Source: Micrococcus lacusdianchii
Lineage (GTDB): Bacteria; Actinomycetota; Actinomycetes; Actinomycetales; Micrococcaceae
DNA: 64,000 nt
NCBI RefSeq assembly: GCF_023155805.1
Contig: NZ_JAKNUW010000006.1
Coordinates: forward strand, 62,001 to 126,000
Direction of reading: 5' to 3'
Under the pieces are notes generated by a model. That model made no database searches. It was given only the letters and a program-made list of their open reading frames with translations, and was not told the origin of the DNA. A program made the translations under genes and the position numbers. Below, one piece after another: positions 34,117 through 43,933 of the stretch (the first letter of the stretch is position 1; each line of letters begins with the position of its first letter).

Positions 34117-34980
34117 ATGAGCACCGCGCCCACGCCCCAGCCGATTGTCCCCGAGGACCGGGACGCCGTCCTCGCGTTCATCGCCGCCCAGCAGGCGGAC
34201 CCCGCCACGGCCTGCGCGTACGTGGGCATGCGAGAGGAGGGCCTCGAGACCGACCTCGACGAGCTCGACCAGCCGTGGACCCGCACCGTGCGCGTCCTCC
34301 GGGATGCGGGCGGCGCCGTCACGGGCGCCGCACTCGTGGAGTGGGAGGAGGAGATGGTCGGCCGGGCGTGGGTGTACGGCCCGTGGACCACGCCCGAGAC
34401 GTGGGATCGGGACGCGCCCGCCCTGCTGGCCGCCGTCGTCGAGCAGGCGCCGGTGGGCCGCCACCAGGTGTTCGCCGCCCTGGCGAACACGCGCCTGGCC
34501 GCGCTCGCGGAGGCCGAGGGGTGGACGCCCGACTCCGTGACCATCCAGTTCGCCGCCGACCGCGCCGCGCTCGCCCGCCCCGACCCGGCCGTCCGCCCGG
34601 CCGCGCCCGATGACCTGCCCGCCCTCACCGCCCTGCACGCGGCCGCCTTCCCCGACACCTACGCCACCGCGCGGCAGCTGCTGGACCTGGACTCCGAGTA
34701 CACCGTGCTCGTCCTCTTCGACGACGCCGGCGGCGGGCTGGCGGGGTACGTCGCCGGCCGGCCGGACGAGTCGGACGCCTATCTGGACTTCGTGGCCGTG
34801 GCCCCGGAGGGCCGGCGCACCGGCGCCGGGTCCCGGCTGGTGCGCGCGTTCGCCGACGCCCTGCCCGGGGACCGCGTGCGCCTGACCTGTGATTCGACCC
34901 AGACCGCCGCCGTCGCCCTGCACGAGCGGCTGGGCTTCGAGCGAGTCGGCCAGACCCGCGCATGGGACCGGCGGTCCTGA
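34117..34980 (+). CDS. GNAT acetyltransferase with two GNAT-like halves
   Basis: 287 residues, about twice a single GNAT domain. The C-terminal half has the acetyl-CoA loop '[20 protein letters not shown]' and '[15 protein letters not shown]'; the N-terminal half is similar in layout but lacks a clear CoA loop. Substrate unknown. A CATACT box 7 nt before the ATG suggests a leaderless mRNA. Divergent from the macrodomain gene. Confidence 0.82.
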   Translation: MSTAPTPQPIVPEDRDAVLAFIAAQQADPATACAYVGMREEGLETDLDELDQPWTRTVRVLRDAGGAVTGAALVEWEEEMVGRAWVYGPWTTPETWDRDAPALLAAVVEQAPVGRHQVFAALANTRLAALAEAEGWTPDSVTIQFAADRAALARPDPAVRPAAPDDLPALTALHAAAFPDTYATARQLLDLDSEYTVLVLFDDAGGGLAGYVAGRPDESDAYLDFVAVAPEGRRTGAGSRLVRAFADALPGDRVRLTCDSTQTAAVALHERLGFERVGQTRAWDRRS

Positions 34981-34994
34981 CGCCCCCCGCCACG

Positions 34995-35052
34995 CGAGTG
35001 TTGGGCTGGACACCCTTCCGACGTCGGACACCGGCGCACCCCAACACTCGAG
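34995..35052. terminator. Nested palindromic hairpin after the GNAT gene
   Basis: CGAGTGTTGGG (34995-35005) pairs with CCCAACACTCG (35042-35052). Inside lies the perfect 12-bp palindrome TCCGACGTCGGA (35017-35028), so the whole can fold as a two-tier stem. It sits between two plus-strand genes. The CGAGTGT / ACACTCG tip is shared with the hairpin at 1756-1823, which suggests a small repeated element. Confidence 0.6.
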
Positions 35053-35101
35053 TCCTCTGCGGCTGGCTCTGCCCCGGACCGCGCGCGGTAGCGTCGGGCG
35101 G

Positions 35102-35548
35102 GTGAGCACGCACCAGACCCCCGCCGACGTCACCCCGCCGACCCACGAGATCCTCCCGCTCGTCACGCTGGCCGTGGAGCACGTCTTCGACACCCTCACC
35201 CGCCAGCCCGTGTTCGAGCCCACCGTGCTGGCCGTGACCCACGAGGGCCGGCAGGGCATGTGGACCCTGCCTGAGCTGGTCCCGGAGCAGGCCGCCGCCG
35301 CGGCGGCGGACATCCAGCCGACGCCCGAGCGCGCCGTCGCCGTGTTCGACGGCGAGATCCAGACCCCGCAGGGCCCGCGCCCGGCCGTGGTGGTGGAGGC
35401 GTTCGACGCGGCCGCCGTGACGTCCACCCGCCTCGTGTTCCGGTACGTCCCGGGCATCCCCGGCACGGACGTGACCGGCCGCATCGAGGGCGAGCCGATC
35501 CTCGTGGCCAACGGCCACAACCCCCTCTTCGGCCAGGTCCGGGACTGA
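35102..35548 (+). CDS. Uncharacterised protein
   Basis: 148 residues, acidic, no signal peptide or membrane segment. Beta-rich with 'VTHEGRQGMWTLPELV' and 'VTSTRLVFRYVPGIPGTDV'. The GTG at 35102 has TAGCGT 7 nt upstream and no Shine-Dalgarno. Base composition is as in core genes, so it is probably a conserved actinobacterial protein. No family recognised. Confidence 0.7.
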   Translation: MSTHQTPADVTPPTHEILPLVTLAVEHVFDTLTRQPVFEPTVLAVTHEGRQGMWTLPELVPEQAAAAAADIQPTPERAVAVFDGEIQTPQGPRPAVVVEAFDAAAVTSTRLVFRYVPGIPGTDVTGRIEGEPILVANGHNPLFGQVRD

Positions 35549-35622
35549 CCGCGGCCTCCCCGCAGCACGACGACGGCGCGGCGCGCCCTTAACGCGTCCG
35601 CTCCCCTGCCACAGTGGTCGGC

Positions 35623-36978
35623 ATGGATGCACTGACCCTCGTGATCGCCCTGGCCCTCGGCCTCGTGGTGGGCGCCCTGCTGGGCGCCGGGCTCATGTGG
35701 CGCCGCGGCGGCGGGGACGCGGCCACACGCGCTGAGCTGGACGCCCTGCGCGCCGAGCACGGGCACGTGCGCGAGGAGCTGGCAGGCGCCCGCGCCGAGG
35801 CCCGCGCCCTGACCCAGCAGCGGGCGGAGGACGCCCGGCGGGCGGACAACGAGTCCCGCGTGCTGGAGACCCTGGCCCCGTTGGGCCGGCAGCTCAGCAC
35901 CCTGCAGGAGCAGGTGGGTGTGCTGGAGCGGGACCGGGCCGCGCAGTTCGGCCGCCTGGGCGAGCAGCTGCGCACCGCCGCGGAAAACGACCGCGACCTG
36001 CTCAACCAGACCGCCTCCCTCATGGCCACGCTCAAGTCCACGAGCGCGCGCGGCCACTGGGGCGAGGCGCAGCTGCGCCGTGTGGTGGAGGCCGCGGGCA
36101 TGGTGCACCACGTGGACTTCTCCGAGCAGGCCACGCTCTCGGGGCAGGAGGGCGAGCGACTGCGCCCGGACCTCGTGGTGTCCCTGCCCGGCGGCAAGAC
36201 CCTCGCGGTGGACGCCAAGGCCCCCATCGGGGACGCCCTGGCCGCGGAGGCCCTCGCGGACGAGCCCGGTGAGGAGGCCGCCCGGCGCCGCGCCGCGCTG
36301 GCCCGGCAGCACGCCGCCGCCGTGCGCCGCCACGTGGATGCGCTGTCGTCCAAGGCCTACTGGTCCGCGCTGGACCGCTCCCCCGAGCTGGTGCTGTGCT
36401 TCCTGCCCGCCGAGTCCCTCCTGGCCGCCGCCCTGGACGCGGACGGCGAGCTGCTGGACCACGCCTTCTCCAAGAACGTGGCGCTCGTGGCCCCTGTCTC
36501 CCTGCTCACCGCGCTGAAGTCCGTGGCCTACGCATGGCGGCAGGAGCAGCTGGCGGAGAACGCCCAGTTCATCGTCAGCAGCGCCCGGGAGCTGTACGAG
36601 CGTCTCGGCACCCTCGGGGGCCATCTGGACCGCATGGGCGGATCCCTGCGCTCGGCCGTGGACGGCTACAACAAGCTCGTGGGCAACGTGGAGTCCCGTG
36701 TGCTCCCGGCCGCCCGCAAGCTCAAGGACGCCGATCCCGGCCTGCCCGCCCTCGCGGACATCCGCACCGTGGAGGCCGCCCCGCGCGCGCTGACCGCGGC
36801 CGAGCTCGTGGCGGAGCCGGTAAAGAGGACCACCCCGGCGTCCGCCTCGGCCCCCGTGACGCCGGGGGCTCCCGCCGCCCCGACGACGCCCGACCAGCTC
36901 CCCGGGCAGACGGCGCTGGACTGGGAGGACGAGTGGACCGAGGACGCGGCCTGGGACATGGACCGGCGCTCGGCCTGA
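35623..36978 (+). CDS. rmuC: DNA recombination protein RmuC
   Basis: 451 residues. One N-terminal membrane helix (about 4-26), a coiled coil (about 35-110) and the RmuC nuclease-like core: 'ARGHWGEAQLRRVVEAAGM', 'RPDLVVSLPGG', 'AVDAKAPI', 'LVLCFLPAESLLAAAL'. Family members limit inversions at short repeats and may attack foreign DNA ends. A disordered Pro/Ala tail follows. ATG at 35623 with a CACAGT box 7 nt upstream. Confidence 0.9.
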   Translation: MDALTLVIALALGLVVGALLGAGLMWRRGGGDAATRAELDALRAEHGHVREELAGARAEARALTQQRAEDARRADNESRVLETLAPLGRQLSTLQEQVGVLERDRAAQFGRLGEQLRTAAENDRDLLNQTASLMATLKSTSARGHWGEAQLRRVVEAAGMVHHVDFSEQATLSGQEGERLRPDLVVSLPGGKTLAVDAKAPIGDALAAEALADEPGEEAARRRAALARQHAAAVRRHVDALSSKAYWSALDRSPELVLCFLPAESLLAAALDADGELLDHAFSKNVALVAPVSLLTALKSVAYAWRQEQLAENAQFIVSSARELYERLGTLGGHLDRMGGSLRSAVDGYNKLVGNVESRVLPAARKLKDADPGLPALADIRTVEAAPRALTAAELVAEPVKRTTPASASAPVTPGAPAAPTTPDQLPGQTALDWEDEWTEDAAWDMDRRSA

Positions 36979-36992
36979 GCCCGGCCCACCAT

Positions 36993-37035
36993 GACGCCGG
37001 CCCGGCCACCTCCGTGAGGTGGCCGGGCCGGCGTC
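36993..37035. terminator. Perfect 20-bp bidirectional hairpin
   Basis: Arms 36993-37012 and 37016-37035 are exact complements around CGT. It lies between rmuC (+) and the gluconate permease gene (-), which converge. No U-tract on either strand. Confidence 0.85.
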
Positions 37036-37054
37036 GTCCGTCCGGGGCGAGGGC

Positions 37055-38458
37055 TTAGGCCAGGGCGCCGGAGATCCCGAACAGGGCCCACGCGAGGGTA
37101 AAGCCCATCACGCCGATCAGCGTCTCCAGGACGGTCCACGTCTTGAGGGTGGTCTTCACGTCCATGCCGAAGAACCGGCCCACCAGCCAGAAGCCGGAGT
37201 CGTTCACGTGGGAGGCGATGACCGAGCCCGCGGCCACCGCGATCACCATCGTGGCCAGCTGCAGCTCGGAGTACCCGGCGGAGGCGACGGCGGCGGAGAG
37301 CAGGCCGGCCGCCGTCGTGAGGGCCACCGTGGCGGAGCCCTGCGCGATGCGCAGGGCGCCCGCGATCAGGAAGCCGGCCAGGATCAGCGGGACGCCCATG
37401 CCGGTGAGCGAGTCGGCGAGGGCGTCACCGATGCCGGAGGTGCGCAGCACGCCGCCGAACATGCCGCCGGCGCCGGTCACCAGGATCACCGAGCACACCG
37501 GGGCCAGGGCGCCGTCCATGATCTTCTCGAGCCCGTCCCGGCCGCCCTCGGCGCGCCGCCCGAGCGTGGCCATGGCCACCAGCAGGGTGATGAGCAGCGC
37601 CACCGGGGTCTCGCCGATCGCGCGCAGCACCTGGTACCAGGTCTGCTCGGAGGCGTCGCCGCCGAACGCGCCGGCCGTGTTGAGGGTGTTCAGGCCGGTG
37701 TTCATCAGGATCAGCAGCATGGGCAGCACCAGCAGGGCCACCACCAGGCCGAAGGCGGGCGGGTTCGCCTCCCGCTCGGCGTCCGCGCGGCCCAGGATGG
37801 CCGGCACGGGCAGGGTCCACCGGCGCCCGGCCCACAGGCCGAACAGGTACGAGGTGACGTACCAGGTGGGCACCGCCACCACCAGGCCCACGAGCATGAC
37901 CAGGCCCACGTTGGCCCCGAACAGCTCGGAGGCGGTCACCGGACCCGGGTGCGGCGGCACGTAGATGTGCATCACGGAGAACGCGCCCGCGGCGGGCAGG
38001 CCGTAGGTCAGCACGGAGCCGCCCAGGCGGCGGGCCACCGCGAAGATCACCGGCAGCATCACCACGAGTCCGGCGTCGAAGAAGATCGGGAAGCCGAACA
38101 GCAGCGAGGCCACGCCGAGCGCGAACGGCGCCCGCTTCTCCCCGAACACCCGGATCAGGGTGTCCGCGAGCGTCTTCGCACCGCCGGAGACCTCCACCAC
38201 GCGCCCGAGCATGGCACCCAGGCCGACGAGCAGCGCCACGGAGGCCAGGGTGGAGCCGAAGCCCTTGGTCATGGCCGGCACCACGAGCCCGGCGGGGATG
38301 CCCGCAGCGAACGCGGTGAGCAGGCTGACCAGCACGAGCGCCACGAAGGCGTGCATGCGGACGCGCATGATCAGGAAGAGCAGCAGCAGGATGGCCGCGA
38401 GCGCGATGCCGAGCAGGGGACCGGCCCCCAGCACGGGGGTCCATTCCTCCAGTGTCAT
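37055..38458 (-). CDS. gntP: Gluconate permease, GntP family
   Basis: 467 residues with about 12 hydrophobic segments. GntP signatures are 'GFPIFFDAGLVVMLPVIFAV', 'MHIYVPPHPGPVTA' and 'AQGSATVALTTAAGL'. It is preceded 35 nt upstream by a gluconokinase gene on the same strand, making gluconate the likely substrate. It shares family but not context with the accessory GntP gene at 25519, whose partner is a glycerate kinase. AAGGAG precedes the ATG. Confidence 0.92.
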   Translation of the reverse strand: MTLEEWTPVLGAGPLLGIALAAILLLLFLIMRVRMHAFVALVLVSLLTAFAAGIPAGLVVPAMTKGFGSTLASVALLVGLGAMLGRVVEVSGGAKTLADTLIRVFGEKRAPFALGVASLLFGFPIFFDAGLVVMLPVIFAVARRLGGSVLTYGLPAAGAFSVMHIYVPPHPGPVTASELFGANVGLVMLVGLVVAVPTWYVTSYLFGLWAGRRWTLPVPAILGRADAEREANPPAFGLVVALLVLPMLLILMNTGLNTLNTAGAFGGDASEQTWYQVLRAIGETPVALLITLLVAMATLGRRAEGGRDGLEKIMDGALAPVCSVILVTGAGGMFGGVLRTSGIGDALADSLTGMGVPLILAGFLIAGALRIAQGSATVALTTAAGLLSAAVASAGYSELQLATMVIAVAAGSVIASHVNDSGFWLVGRFFGMDVKTTLKTWTVLETLIGVMGFTLAWALFGISGALA

Positions 38459-38493
38459 GAGGGACTCCTTCGTCCGTCGGGGAGGGGGGTAGG

Positions 38494-39126
38494 TCAGTCC
38501 TCGGCGAGCACACGCAGGGCGCGCTCGGTGAGGTCCTCCATGGTGGAGTCGTTGGGCAGCACCGCGCCGTCCTCGTCCGGCTGGAGCGGCTCCAGGGTGG
38601 CGAACTGGCTGGCCAGCAGTGCGGGCGGCATGAAGTGCCGGCGCCGCGCCATGCGCTGCCGGATGACGTCCTCGGGGGCGTCCACGTGCAGGAAGCGCAC
38701 CCGGACGGGGGCCTCGGAGAGCAGGTCGCGGTAGGAGTGCTTGAGCGCGGAGCACGTGACCACGGCGCCGCGGGCCTGGGGCGACTCGGACATCCAGTCG
38801 CGGATGCGGCGCAGCCACGGCCAGCGGTCCTTGTCCGTGAGCGGGGTGCCGCCGGCCATTTTCGCGACGGCCTCGGCGCTGTGGAAGTCGTCCGCCTCGG
38901 CGTACGGCACGCCGAGCGCCTCCGCCAGCCGCATGGCCAGGACGGTCTTGCCGGACCCGGAGGTGCCCATGACCACGACGGCGCTCCCCGCCAGGTCCGG
39001 GACCTCCCCCACCGCGGCCGCGGCCTCGCGGGCGTCGGCCTGGGCCGCGTCACGGGCGGACGCGCTGCGGTCCTCGTTGTCCGCGGCGGTCATGGCCGCA
39101 CGGGCGGTGACGTCGTGATGATCCAT
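38494..39126 (-). CDS. gntK: Gluconokinase
   Basis: 210 residues. An N-terminal extension of about 45 residues, Ala/Asp-rich and absent from most homologues, precedes the kinase. P-loop 'VMGTSGSGKTVLA' (about 53), 'EADDFHSAEAVAKMAGGTPL' substrate region, 'CSALKHSYRDLL'. It phosphorylates gluconate to 6-phosphogluconate for the pentose phosphate pathway. GGAGGGGG precedes the ATG at 39126; an ATG at codon 12 would shorten the extension. Cotranscribed with gntP. Confidence 0.92.
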   Translation of the reverse strand: MDHHDVTARAAMTAADNEDRSASARDAAQADAREAAAAVGEVPDLAGSAVVVMGTSGSGKTVLAMRLAEALGVPYAEADDFHSAEAVAKMAGGTPLTDKDRWPWLRRIRDWMSESPQARGAVVTCSALKHSYRDLLSEAPVRVRFLHVDAPEDVIRQRMARRRHFMPPALLASQFATLEPLQPDEDGAVLPNDSTMEDLTERALRVLAED

Positions 39127-39158
39127 GGGACCCCCTCCTGGGACGGGCGAGAGCGGGC

Positions 39159-40271
39159 TCAGGCCTGCGGGCGCCTGCGGCCGCCGAGCGCGCGGCCCGC
39201 GTCCCCGACCCTCTTGAGCTGCGCACGCAGCTCCTTGGGCAGGGAGAACATGATGTCCTCCTCCGCGGTGACCACCTCGTCCACCTGCCCGTAGCCGTAG
39301 TCGGCGAGCAGGGCGAGCACGTCCTGCACCAGGACCTCGGGCACCGACGCGCCGGAGGACAGGCCCACGGTGGCCACACCCTCGAACCAGGACTCGTCCA
39401 CCTGGCTGGCGTAGTCCACGCGCTCGGCGCGGGTAGCGCCGTATTCCTTGGCGACCTCCTTGAGGCGCACGGAGTTCGACGAGTTCGCCGAGCCCACGAT
39501 GATCACGAGGTCGCACTCCGGGGAGATGGTCTTGATCGCGGCCTGGCGGTTGGACGTGGCGTAGCAGATGTCGTCCGAGGGCGGGTCCTGCAGGTTCGGG
39601 AACCGCTCGCGCAGCACCGAGACGATTTCGAGGGTCTCGTCCACGGAGAGGGTGGTCTGGGAGAGCCAGATGAGGTTGTCCGGGTCCGTCACCTGCACCG
39701 CGCGGGCCTCGGCGACGTCGTTGATCACCGTGGTGTGCTCCGGCGCCTCGCCGTATGTGCCCTCGACCTCCTCGTGGCCGGTGTGGCCGATCAGCAGGAT
39801 CTGCTTCTCCTGCCTCGCGAAGCGCACGGCCTCGCGGTGCACCTTGGTGACCAGGGGGCACGTGGCGTCGATGGTCTGCAGGTTCCGCTCCGCGGCCTCC
39901 GCGACGACGGCCGGGGACACCCCGTGCGCGGAGAACACGGTCAGGGCGCCCTCGGGCACCTCGTCGAGCTCGTCCACGAACACCACACCGCGCTCGGTGA
40001 GGGTGTCCACCACGTGGCGGTTGTGCACGATCTCCTTGCGCACGTACACCGGGGCGCCGTGGTGCTCGAGGGCCTTCTCCACCGCGACGACGGCGCGGTC
40101 CACCCCGGCGCAGTAGCCGCGGGGCGCGGCGAGCAGGACGCGCTTGTCCCCCGTGACGGGCGCGGCGGCCTCCACCTCCTCGCGGGAACGGCGGGTGCGG
40201 GGCACCTGCGGCATGCCGAGACCGACGGGACTCGGGGCGGGCGCGGGGGCGGTGCTGGGCTGGGCGAACAT
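39159..40271 (-). CDS. ispH: 4-hydroxy-3-methylbut-2-enyl diphosphate reductase
   Basis: 370 residues including an N-terminal extension of about 45. The three iron-sulfur cysteines are in 'RGYCAGV', 'DATCPLV' and '[10 protein letters not shown]'; substrate residues in 'FSAHGVSP' and 'SSNSVRL'. It catalyses the last step of the MEP isoprenoid pathway (to IPP and DMAPP). TAGCAT lies 7 nt before the ATG at 40271, with no Shine-Dalgarno, so it is probably leaderless. Downstream of gntK it starts a separate transcript. Confidence 0.95.
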   Translation of the reverse strand: MFAQPSTAPAPAPSPVGLGMPQVPRTRRSREEVEAAAPVTGDKRVLLAAPRGYCAGVDRAVVAVEKALEHHGAPVYVRKEIVHNRHVVDTLTERGVVFVDELDEVPEGALTVFSAHGVSPAVVAEAAERNLQTIDATCPLVTKVHREAVRFARQEKQILLIGHTGHEEVEGTYGEAPEHTTVINDVAEARAVQVTDPDNLIWLSQTTLSVDETLEIVSVLRERFPNLQDPPSDDICYATSNRQAAIKTISPECDLVIIVGSANSSNSVRLKEVAKEYGATRAERVDYASQVDESWFEGVATVGLSSGASVPEVLVQDVLALLADYGYGQVDEVVTAEEDIMFSLPKELRAQLKRVGDAGRALGGRRRPQA

Positions 40272-40315
40272 GCCGACCATGCTATCGGCCGCGCACCCGG
40301 CCCGCCCGGGGGCCC

Positions 40316-41371
40316 TCAGACGCGGTGGGATCCCTCCGCCACCTGATGCGTCCGGTGCCGGCGGCTCCGCCCGACCAGCAGCTCCGCGAGTGCCACCAGG
40401 ATCCCGAGCGCCACGAGGGCGGCACCGCCCCACAGCAGCCCCTCGAACCACGGGGCCAGGGCACCCTCCAGGGCGGGCACGACGGCGCGCTGGACCTCCC
40501 GGACCAGTGCGGCGACGCCGTCGGGCACCCCTTCCGGGGCGGAGACGGCGAAGGACTCCGGCGCCAGGGCACTGCGCAGACCCAGCGTCCCCAGCAGCAC
40601 CGTGAGGCCGGCCACGGCCAGGGCCAGCCCGCGGCGGCCGGCCGGGGCCAGGACGACGGCGGCGAGCAGGAGCACGAGCGCCGCCACGGCCGCCCACTGC
40701 CAGTGTGCCGACGCGGCCACCCACAGGGCCACGGTGGAGCGGTCCACCCCGCTCAGGGCCTCGACCTCCACCGTCATGGTCAGCTCCGTGCTGTCCCGCA
40801 GCTGCGCGGCCCGGTCGTAGAGCGGGGCGATCAGGGTGTCCGCCGCCCAGTCCCCCACGTCCACGCCGAGCAGGGCCTCCGCGATCCCCTGGCCCGGCAG
40901 GGCGAGGCCGTCCTCCCGCAGCGTGGTCTCCACCTCGCCCAGCGCGGAGACCAGGCCGGTCTGCGCGACGGGGCCGAACGGGATGTCGAACCGGCCCCCG
41001 GGCACCGGGTCCTCCGACCCGCGCGCCCGCTCCAGGTCGATCAGCCAGGCACGGCGGGCCTCGTCCGCGGTGTCCGACCAGCCCTGCACGACCTTCGGGT
41101 CCTCCGCCACGGACTCGGCGATCGGCCGGGTCAGGTCCTCCGCCCACTGCGTCAGCGGCTCCGGCACCTGGTCCGGGACGGCGTCCTCGACGACGTCCGT
41201 GACGGCGCGCGGGATGGCGGCGCGGACGGCGTCGTCGGTGGCCACCTGCTCCGTGATGCCCCGCAGCGTCTCGGGGCGGTGGGCGACCTCGTCCACGAGG
41301 GCGCCGGCCGTGGCCACGAGCGCCAGCAGCCCGGCGAGGAGCGCGGCGAGGACGGAGAGCACGGTGCGCAT
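40316..41371 (-). CDS. Membrane protein of unknown function with a large external domain
   Basis: 351 residues. An N-terminal hydrophobic segment (about 4-27) and two or three more near the C-terminus (about 220-265 and 310-335) bracket an acidic domain of about 190 residues that is probably outside the membrane. '[20 protein letters not shown]' recalls actinobacterial integral membrane proteins near exonuclease VII genes. AGGAAGG precedes the ATG. It diverges from xseA. Confidence 0.7.
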   Translation of the reverse strand: MRTVLSVLAALLAGLLALVATAGALVDEVAHRPETLRGITEQVATDDAVRAAIPRAVTDVVEDAVPDQVPEPLTQWAEDLTRPIAESVAEDPKVVQGWSDTADEARRAWLIDLERARGSEDPVPGGRFDIPFGPVAQTGLVSALGEVETTLREDGLALPGQGIAEALLGVDVGDWAADTLIAPLYDRAAQLRDSTELTMTVEVEALSGVDRSTVALWVAASAHWQWAAVAALVLLLAAVVLAPAGRRGLALAVAGLTVLLGTLGLRSALAPESFAVSAPEGVPDGVAALVREVQRAVVPALEGALAPWFEGLLWGGAALVALGILVALAELLVGRSRRHRTHQVAEGSHRV

Positions 41372-41540
41372 GGGCGACCTTCCTGACGATCCACAGCGGG
41401 GGGCGGCCCGGACCGTCGCGGGCCCGGGCGCGTTACGGTGTCCGAGCGTACTGACAGACTCTGAGGAACGCCCGGGCGCGCGGTCCGCGCCGCCCGGACG
41501 GGCACCAGGTCGGGATCCGGAGAGCACGGCAGGAGGCCAC

Positions 41541-42854
41541 GTGGAGGACACCACCCCCCAGGAGGACGCGAAGCCGCCCGCCGGCGGCACCGCGGACGGC
41601 CCCGCCGGGCCCGGCCCGGTGACGGCGGCCGAGACCTCCCCCGAGCGGCCCTGGCCCCTGCACCGGCTCTCGGAGAACCTGAAGCTGCACATCGAGCGGG
41701 CGCCGGCCACGTGGATCGAGGGCCAGCTGATCGAGTTCAAGAACAACCGCGGCAACGTCTACATGACCATGCGAGACCTCGACCAGGAGATCTCCCTGCC
41801 GCTGGCCGCGTGGCGGAACGTCGCCGCCGGCATCGACCCCACGGTCCAGCAGGGCTCCCGGGTGGTGGCCCGCGTGAAGCCGAACTTCTGGCTCAAGGCC
41901 GGGCGGCTCACCATGAACGTGCTGGAGATGAAGCCGGTGGGCCTGGGCGACCTCCTCGCCCGCGTGGAGCTGCTCCGCCGCCGCCTCGCTGAGGAGGGGC
42001 TGACCTCCCCCGCGCGCAAGCGCCCCCTGCCCGTGCTGCCCGGAGTGATCGGCCTGATCACCGGCCGGGACTCGGACGCCCTCAAGGACGTCCTGCGCAA
42101 CACCCACCTGCGCTGGCCCGCCGCCGTGTTCGAGCTGCGGGAGGTGACCGTGCAGGGCCCGGACGCGCCGCGGCAGGTGGTCGCCGCCCTCGCCGAGCTG
42201 GACGCGGACCCGGCCGTGGACGTGATCGTGATCGCCCGCGGCGGCGGTGCCCTCGAGGAGGTCGTCCTCCCGTTCTCGGACGAGGCCCTGGTGCGCGCCG
42301 TGGCGGCGGCGGGCACGCCCGTCGTCTCGGCGATCGGCCACGAGGCGGACCGGCCAGTGCTGGACGACGTCGCGGACCTGCGCGCCTCCACCCCCACGGA
42401 CGCCGCCAAGCGCATCGTCCCGGACGCCGCGCAGGAGGCCCTCGGCCTGGCCCACGCGCGCGAGCGCATGGCCGCCGCCGTCGAGCGCCGCGTACGCGGG
42501 GAGGCCGAGGGGCTCGCCGCCCTGCGCTCCCGCCCCGTGCTCGCCCACCCCCACGTCATGGTGGACGCCCGCGCCGAGGACCTCGGCCGGTGGCGCGAGC
42601 GCGCCCGGATGAGCCTGGGCCACCGGCTGGCCCGCGAGGCGGACGCCGTCGCCGCCCTGCGCGCCCGCGTGAGGGCCCTGTCCCCCCAGCAGACCCTGGA
42701 CCGCGGCTACGCCGTGGTCCAGCATGCCGGACGCGTGGTCCGTCGCGCGGACGAGGTCGCCCCCGGCGCGCACCTGGACATCCTCGTGGCGGCCGGCCGC
42801 CTCGAGGCCGACGTCACCGACACCCACACCCCCACCGACCCGGAGGACGCATGA
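41541..42854 (+). CDS. xseA: Exodeoxyribonuclease VII large subunit
   Basis: 437 residues. N-terminal OB-fold for ssDNA (about 45-140), then the catalytic region: 'GLITGRDSDALKDVLRN' (about 168), 'DVIVIARGGGALEEVVLPF' (about 225) and 'GHEADRPVLDDVADLRASTP' (about 267). A coiled-coil C-terminal part binds the small subunits. Degrades ssDNA into oligonucleotides. GTG start 4 nt after AGGAGG. The stop overlaps xseB (ATGA). Confidence 0.95.
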   Translation: MEDTTPQEDAKPPAGGTADGPAGPGPVTAAETSPERPWPLHRLSENLKLHIERAPATWIEGQLIEFKNNRGNVYMTMRDLDQEISLPLAAWRNVAAGIDPTVQQGSRVVARVKPNFWLKAGRLTMNVLEMKPVGLGDLLARVELLRRRLAEEGLTSPARKRPLPVLPGVIGLITGRDSDALKDVLRNTHLRWPAAVFELREVTVQGPDAPRQVVAALAELDADPAVDVIVIARGGGALEEVVLPFSDEALVRAVAAAGTPVVSAIGHEADRPVLDDVADLRASTPTDAAKRIVPDAAQEALGLAHARERMAAAVERRVRGEAEGLAALRSRPVLAHPHVMVDARAEDLGRWRERARMSLGHRLAREADAVAALRARVRALSPQQTLDRGYAVVQHAGRVVRRADEVAPGAHLDILVAAGRLEADVTDTHTPTDPEDA

Positions 42855-43129
42855 GCGAGCAGCAGGAGCAGCAGAGCACGGCCGTGGGCGGATTCACCTC
42901 CGCTGACACCTCGGACGTCGCCCGCATGAGCTACGAGCAGGCCCGCGCCGAGCTCGTGGAGACCGTCGGCCGGCTGGAAGCCGGCGGTGCCGGACTCGAG
43001 GAGTCCCTCGCGCTGTGGGAGCGCGGCGAGGCGCTCGCGGACCGGTGCCAGGCCTGGCTCGACGGCGCCCGCACGCGCCTCGAGCAGGTCCGTGCACAGA
43101 CGGGCACCACGGACGACGCCGACGCCTGA
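42851..43129 (+). CDS. xseB: Exodeoxyribonuclease VII small subunit
   Basis: 92 residues. 'MSYEQARAELVETVGRLE' then 'LEESLALWERGEALADRCQ' form the helical hairpin conserved in XseB; the N-terminal 25 residues are disordered and acidic. Several copies surround each XseA. The ATG overlaps the xseA TGA by 4 nt, giving coupled translation. Confidence 0.95.
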   Translation: MSEQQEQQSTAVGGFTSADTSDVARMSYEQARAELVETVGRLEAGGAGLEESLALWERGEALADRCQAWLDGARTRLEQVRAQTGTTDDADA

Positions 43130-43153
43130 CCGCCGGGCGTTGTCGTTCGGGAA

Positions 43154-43201
43154 ACGACGCCGCCCCGCCCCCGGAAGGATCCGGGCGCGGGGCGGCGTCG
43201 T
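43154..43201. terminator. GC-rich hairpin between xseB and the DJ-1-like gene
   Basis: ACGACGCCGCCCCGC pairs with GCGGGGCGGCGTCGT, extended inward by CCCGG / CCGGG around AAGGAT. It lies between convergent genes, and no U-tract is seen. Confidence 0.75.
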
Positions 43202-43252
43202 GATGGCGGGCGGCAGTCCCGGGCGCGAGCCCGGAGGTGCCGCGGCCCTGAC

Positions 43253-43828
43253 TCAGGCGGTCTGGCCCTCGTGGCGGCCCTCGCCGAACTCCTCGACCAG
43301 CTTGGCGTTGAAGGCCTGCAGGTCACCGGGGTTGCGGGAGGTCACGAGGCCCTCGTCCACGACGACCTCCGAGTCCTGCCACAGGGCACCGGCGTTCTTC
43401 AGGTCCGCCTCGAGGGACTTGTAGGAGGTGAGCTCGCGGCCCTCCACCACACCGGCGTTGATCAGCGTCCAGGGCGCGTGGCAGATCGCCGCGACCGGCT
43501 TGTGCTGCTCGAAGAAGGACTTCACGAACGCCACCGCGTCCACGTCGACGCGCAGGGCGTCCCCGTTGAGGGTACCGCCGGGCAGCACGAGCGCGTGGTA
43601 GTCCTTCGCCTCGGCGGCGAGCAGCTGCACGTCCACGTCGAACGAGTCGCCGTGGTTCCAGTCGTCGTTCATCGCGGTGATGCTGTCCGCCTGCGGGGAC
43701 ACCAGCACCGGGGAGCCACCGGCGGCCTCCACGGCCTCCCACGGGGAGGTCAGCTCGATCTGCTCGACGCCGTTGGTCGCCAGGAACGCGATGGTGCGGC
43801 CCGCCAGGGGCTTCTGGGAGTCAGCCAT
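43253..43828 (-). CDS. PfpI/DJ-1 family intracellular protease-like / deglycase-like protein
   Basis: 191 residues, one domain. Nucleophile in 'AAICHAPWTLINAGV' (Cys near 116), with 'LVLPGGTLNGDALR' before it, as in PfpI/YhbO stress proteins. AAGGAGA precedes the ATG at 43828. A second DJ-1 superfamily gene lies at 11355, of a different subgroup. Confidence 0.88.
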   Translation of the reverse strand: MADSQKPLAGRTIAFLATNGVEQIELTSPWEAVEAAGGSPVLVSPQADSITAMNDDWNHGDSFDVDVQLLAAEAKDYHALVLPGGTLNGDALRVDVDAVAFVKSFFEQHKPVAAICHAPWTLINAGVVEGRELTSYKSLEADLKNAGALWQDSEVVVDEGLVTSRNPGDLQAFNAKLVEEFGEGRHEGQTA

Positions 43829-43851
43829 GAGGAATCTCCTTCTCAGGTCCG

Positions 43852-43872
43852 CCGGAGGCCGTGCGCCTCCGG
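43852..43872. terminator. Hairpin between ppk2 and the PfpI gene
   Basis: CCGGAGGC (43852-43859) and GCCTCCGG (43865-43872) pair across a 5-nt loop, about 60 nt past the ppk2 stop on the minus strand and upstream of the PfpI start. It could end ppk2 transcription or shape the PfpI leader. Confidence 0.5.
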
Positions 43873-43933
43873 TCCGTACGGATGGATCGTAGACCCGACG
43901 CCCCGCGTCGGCACAAGGGGTGCCGCACCACGG

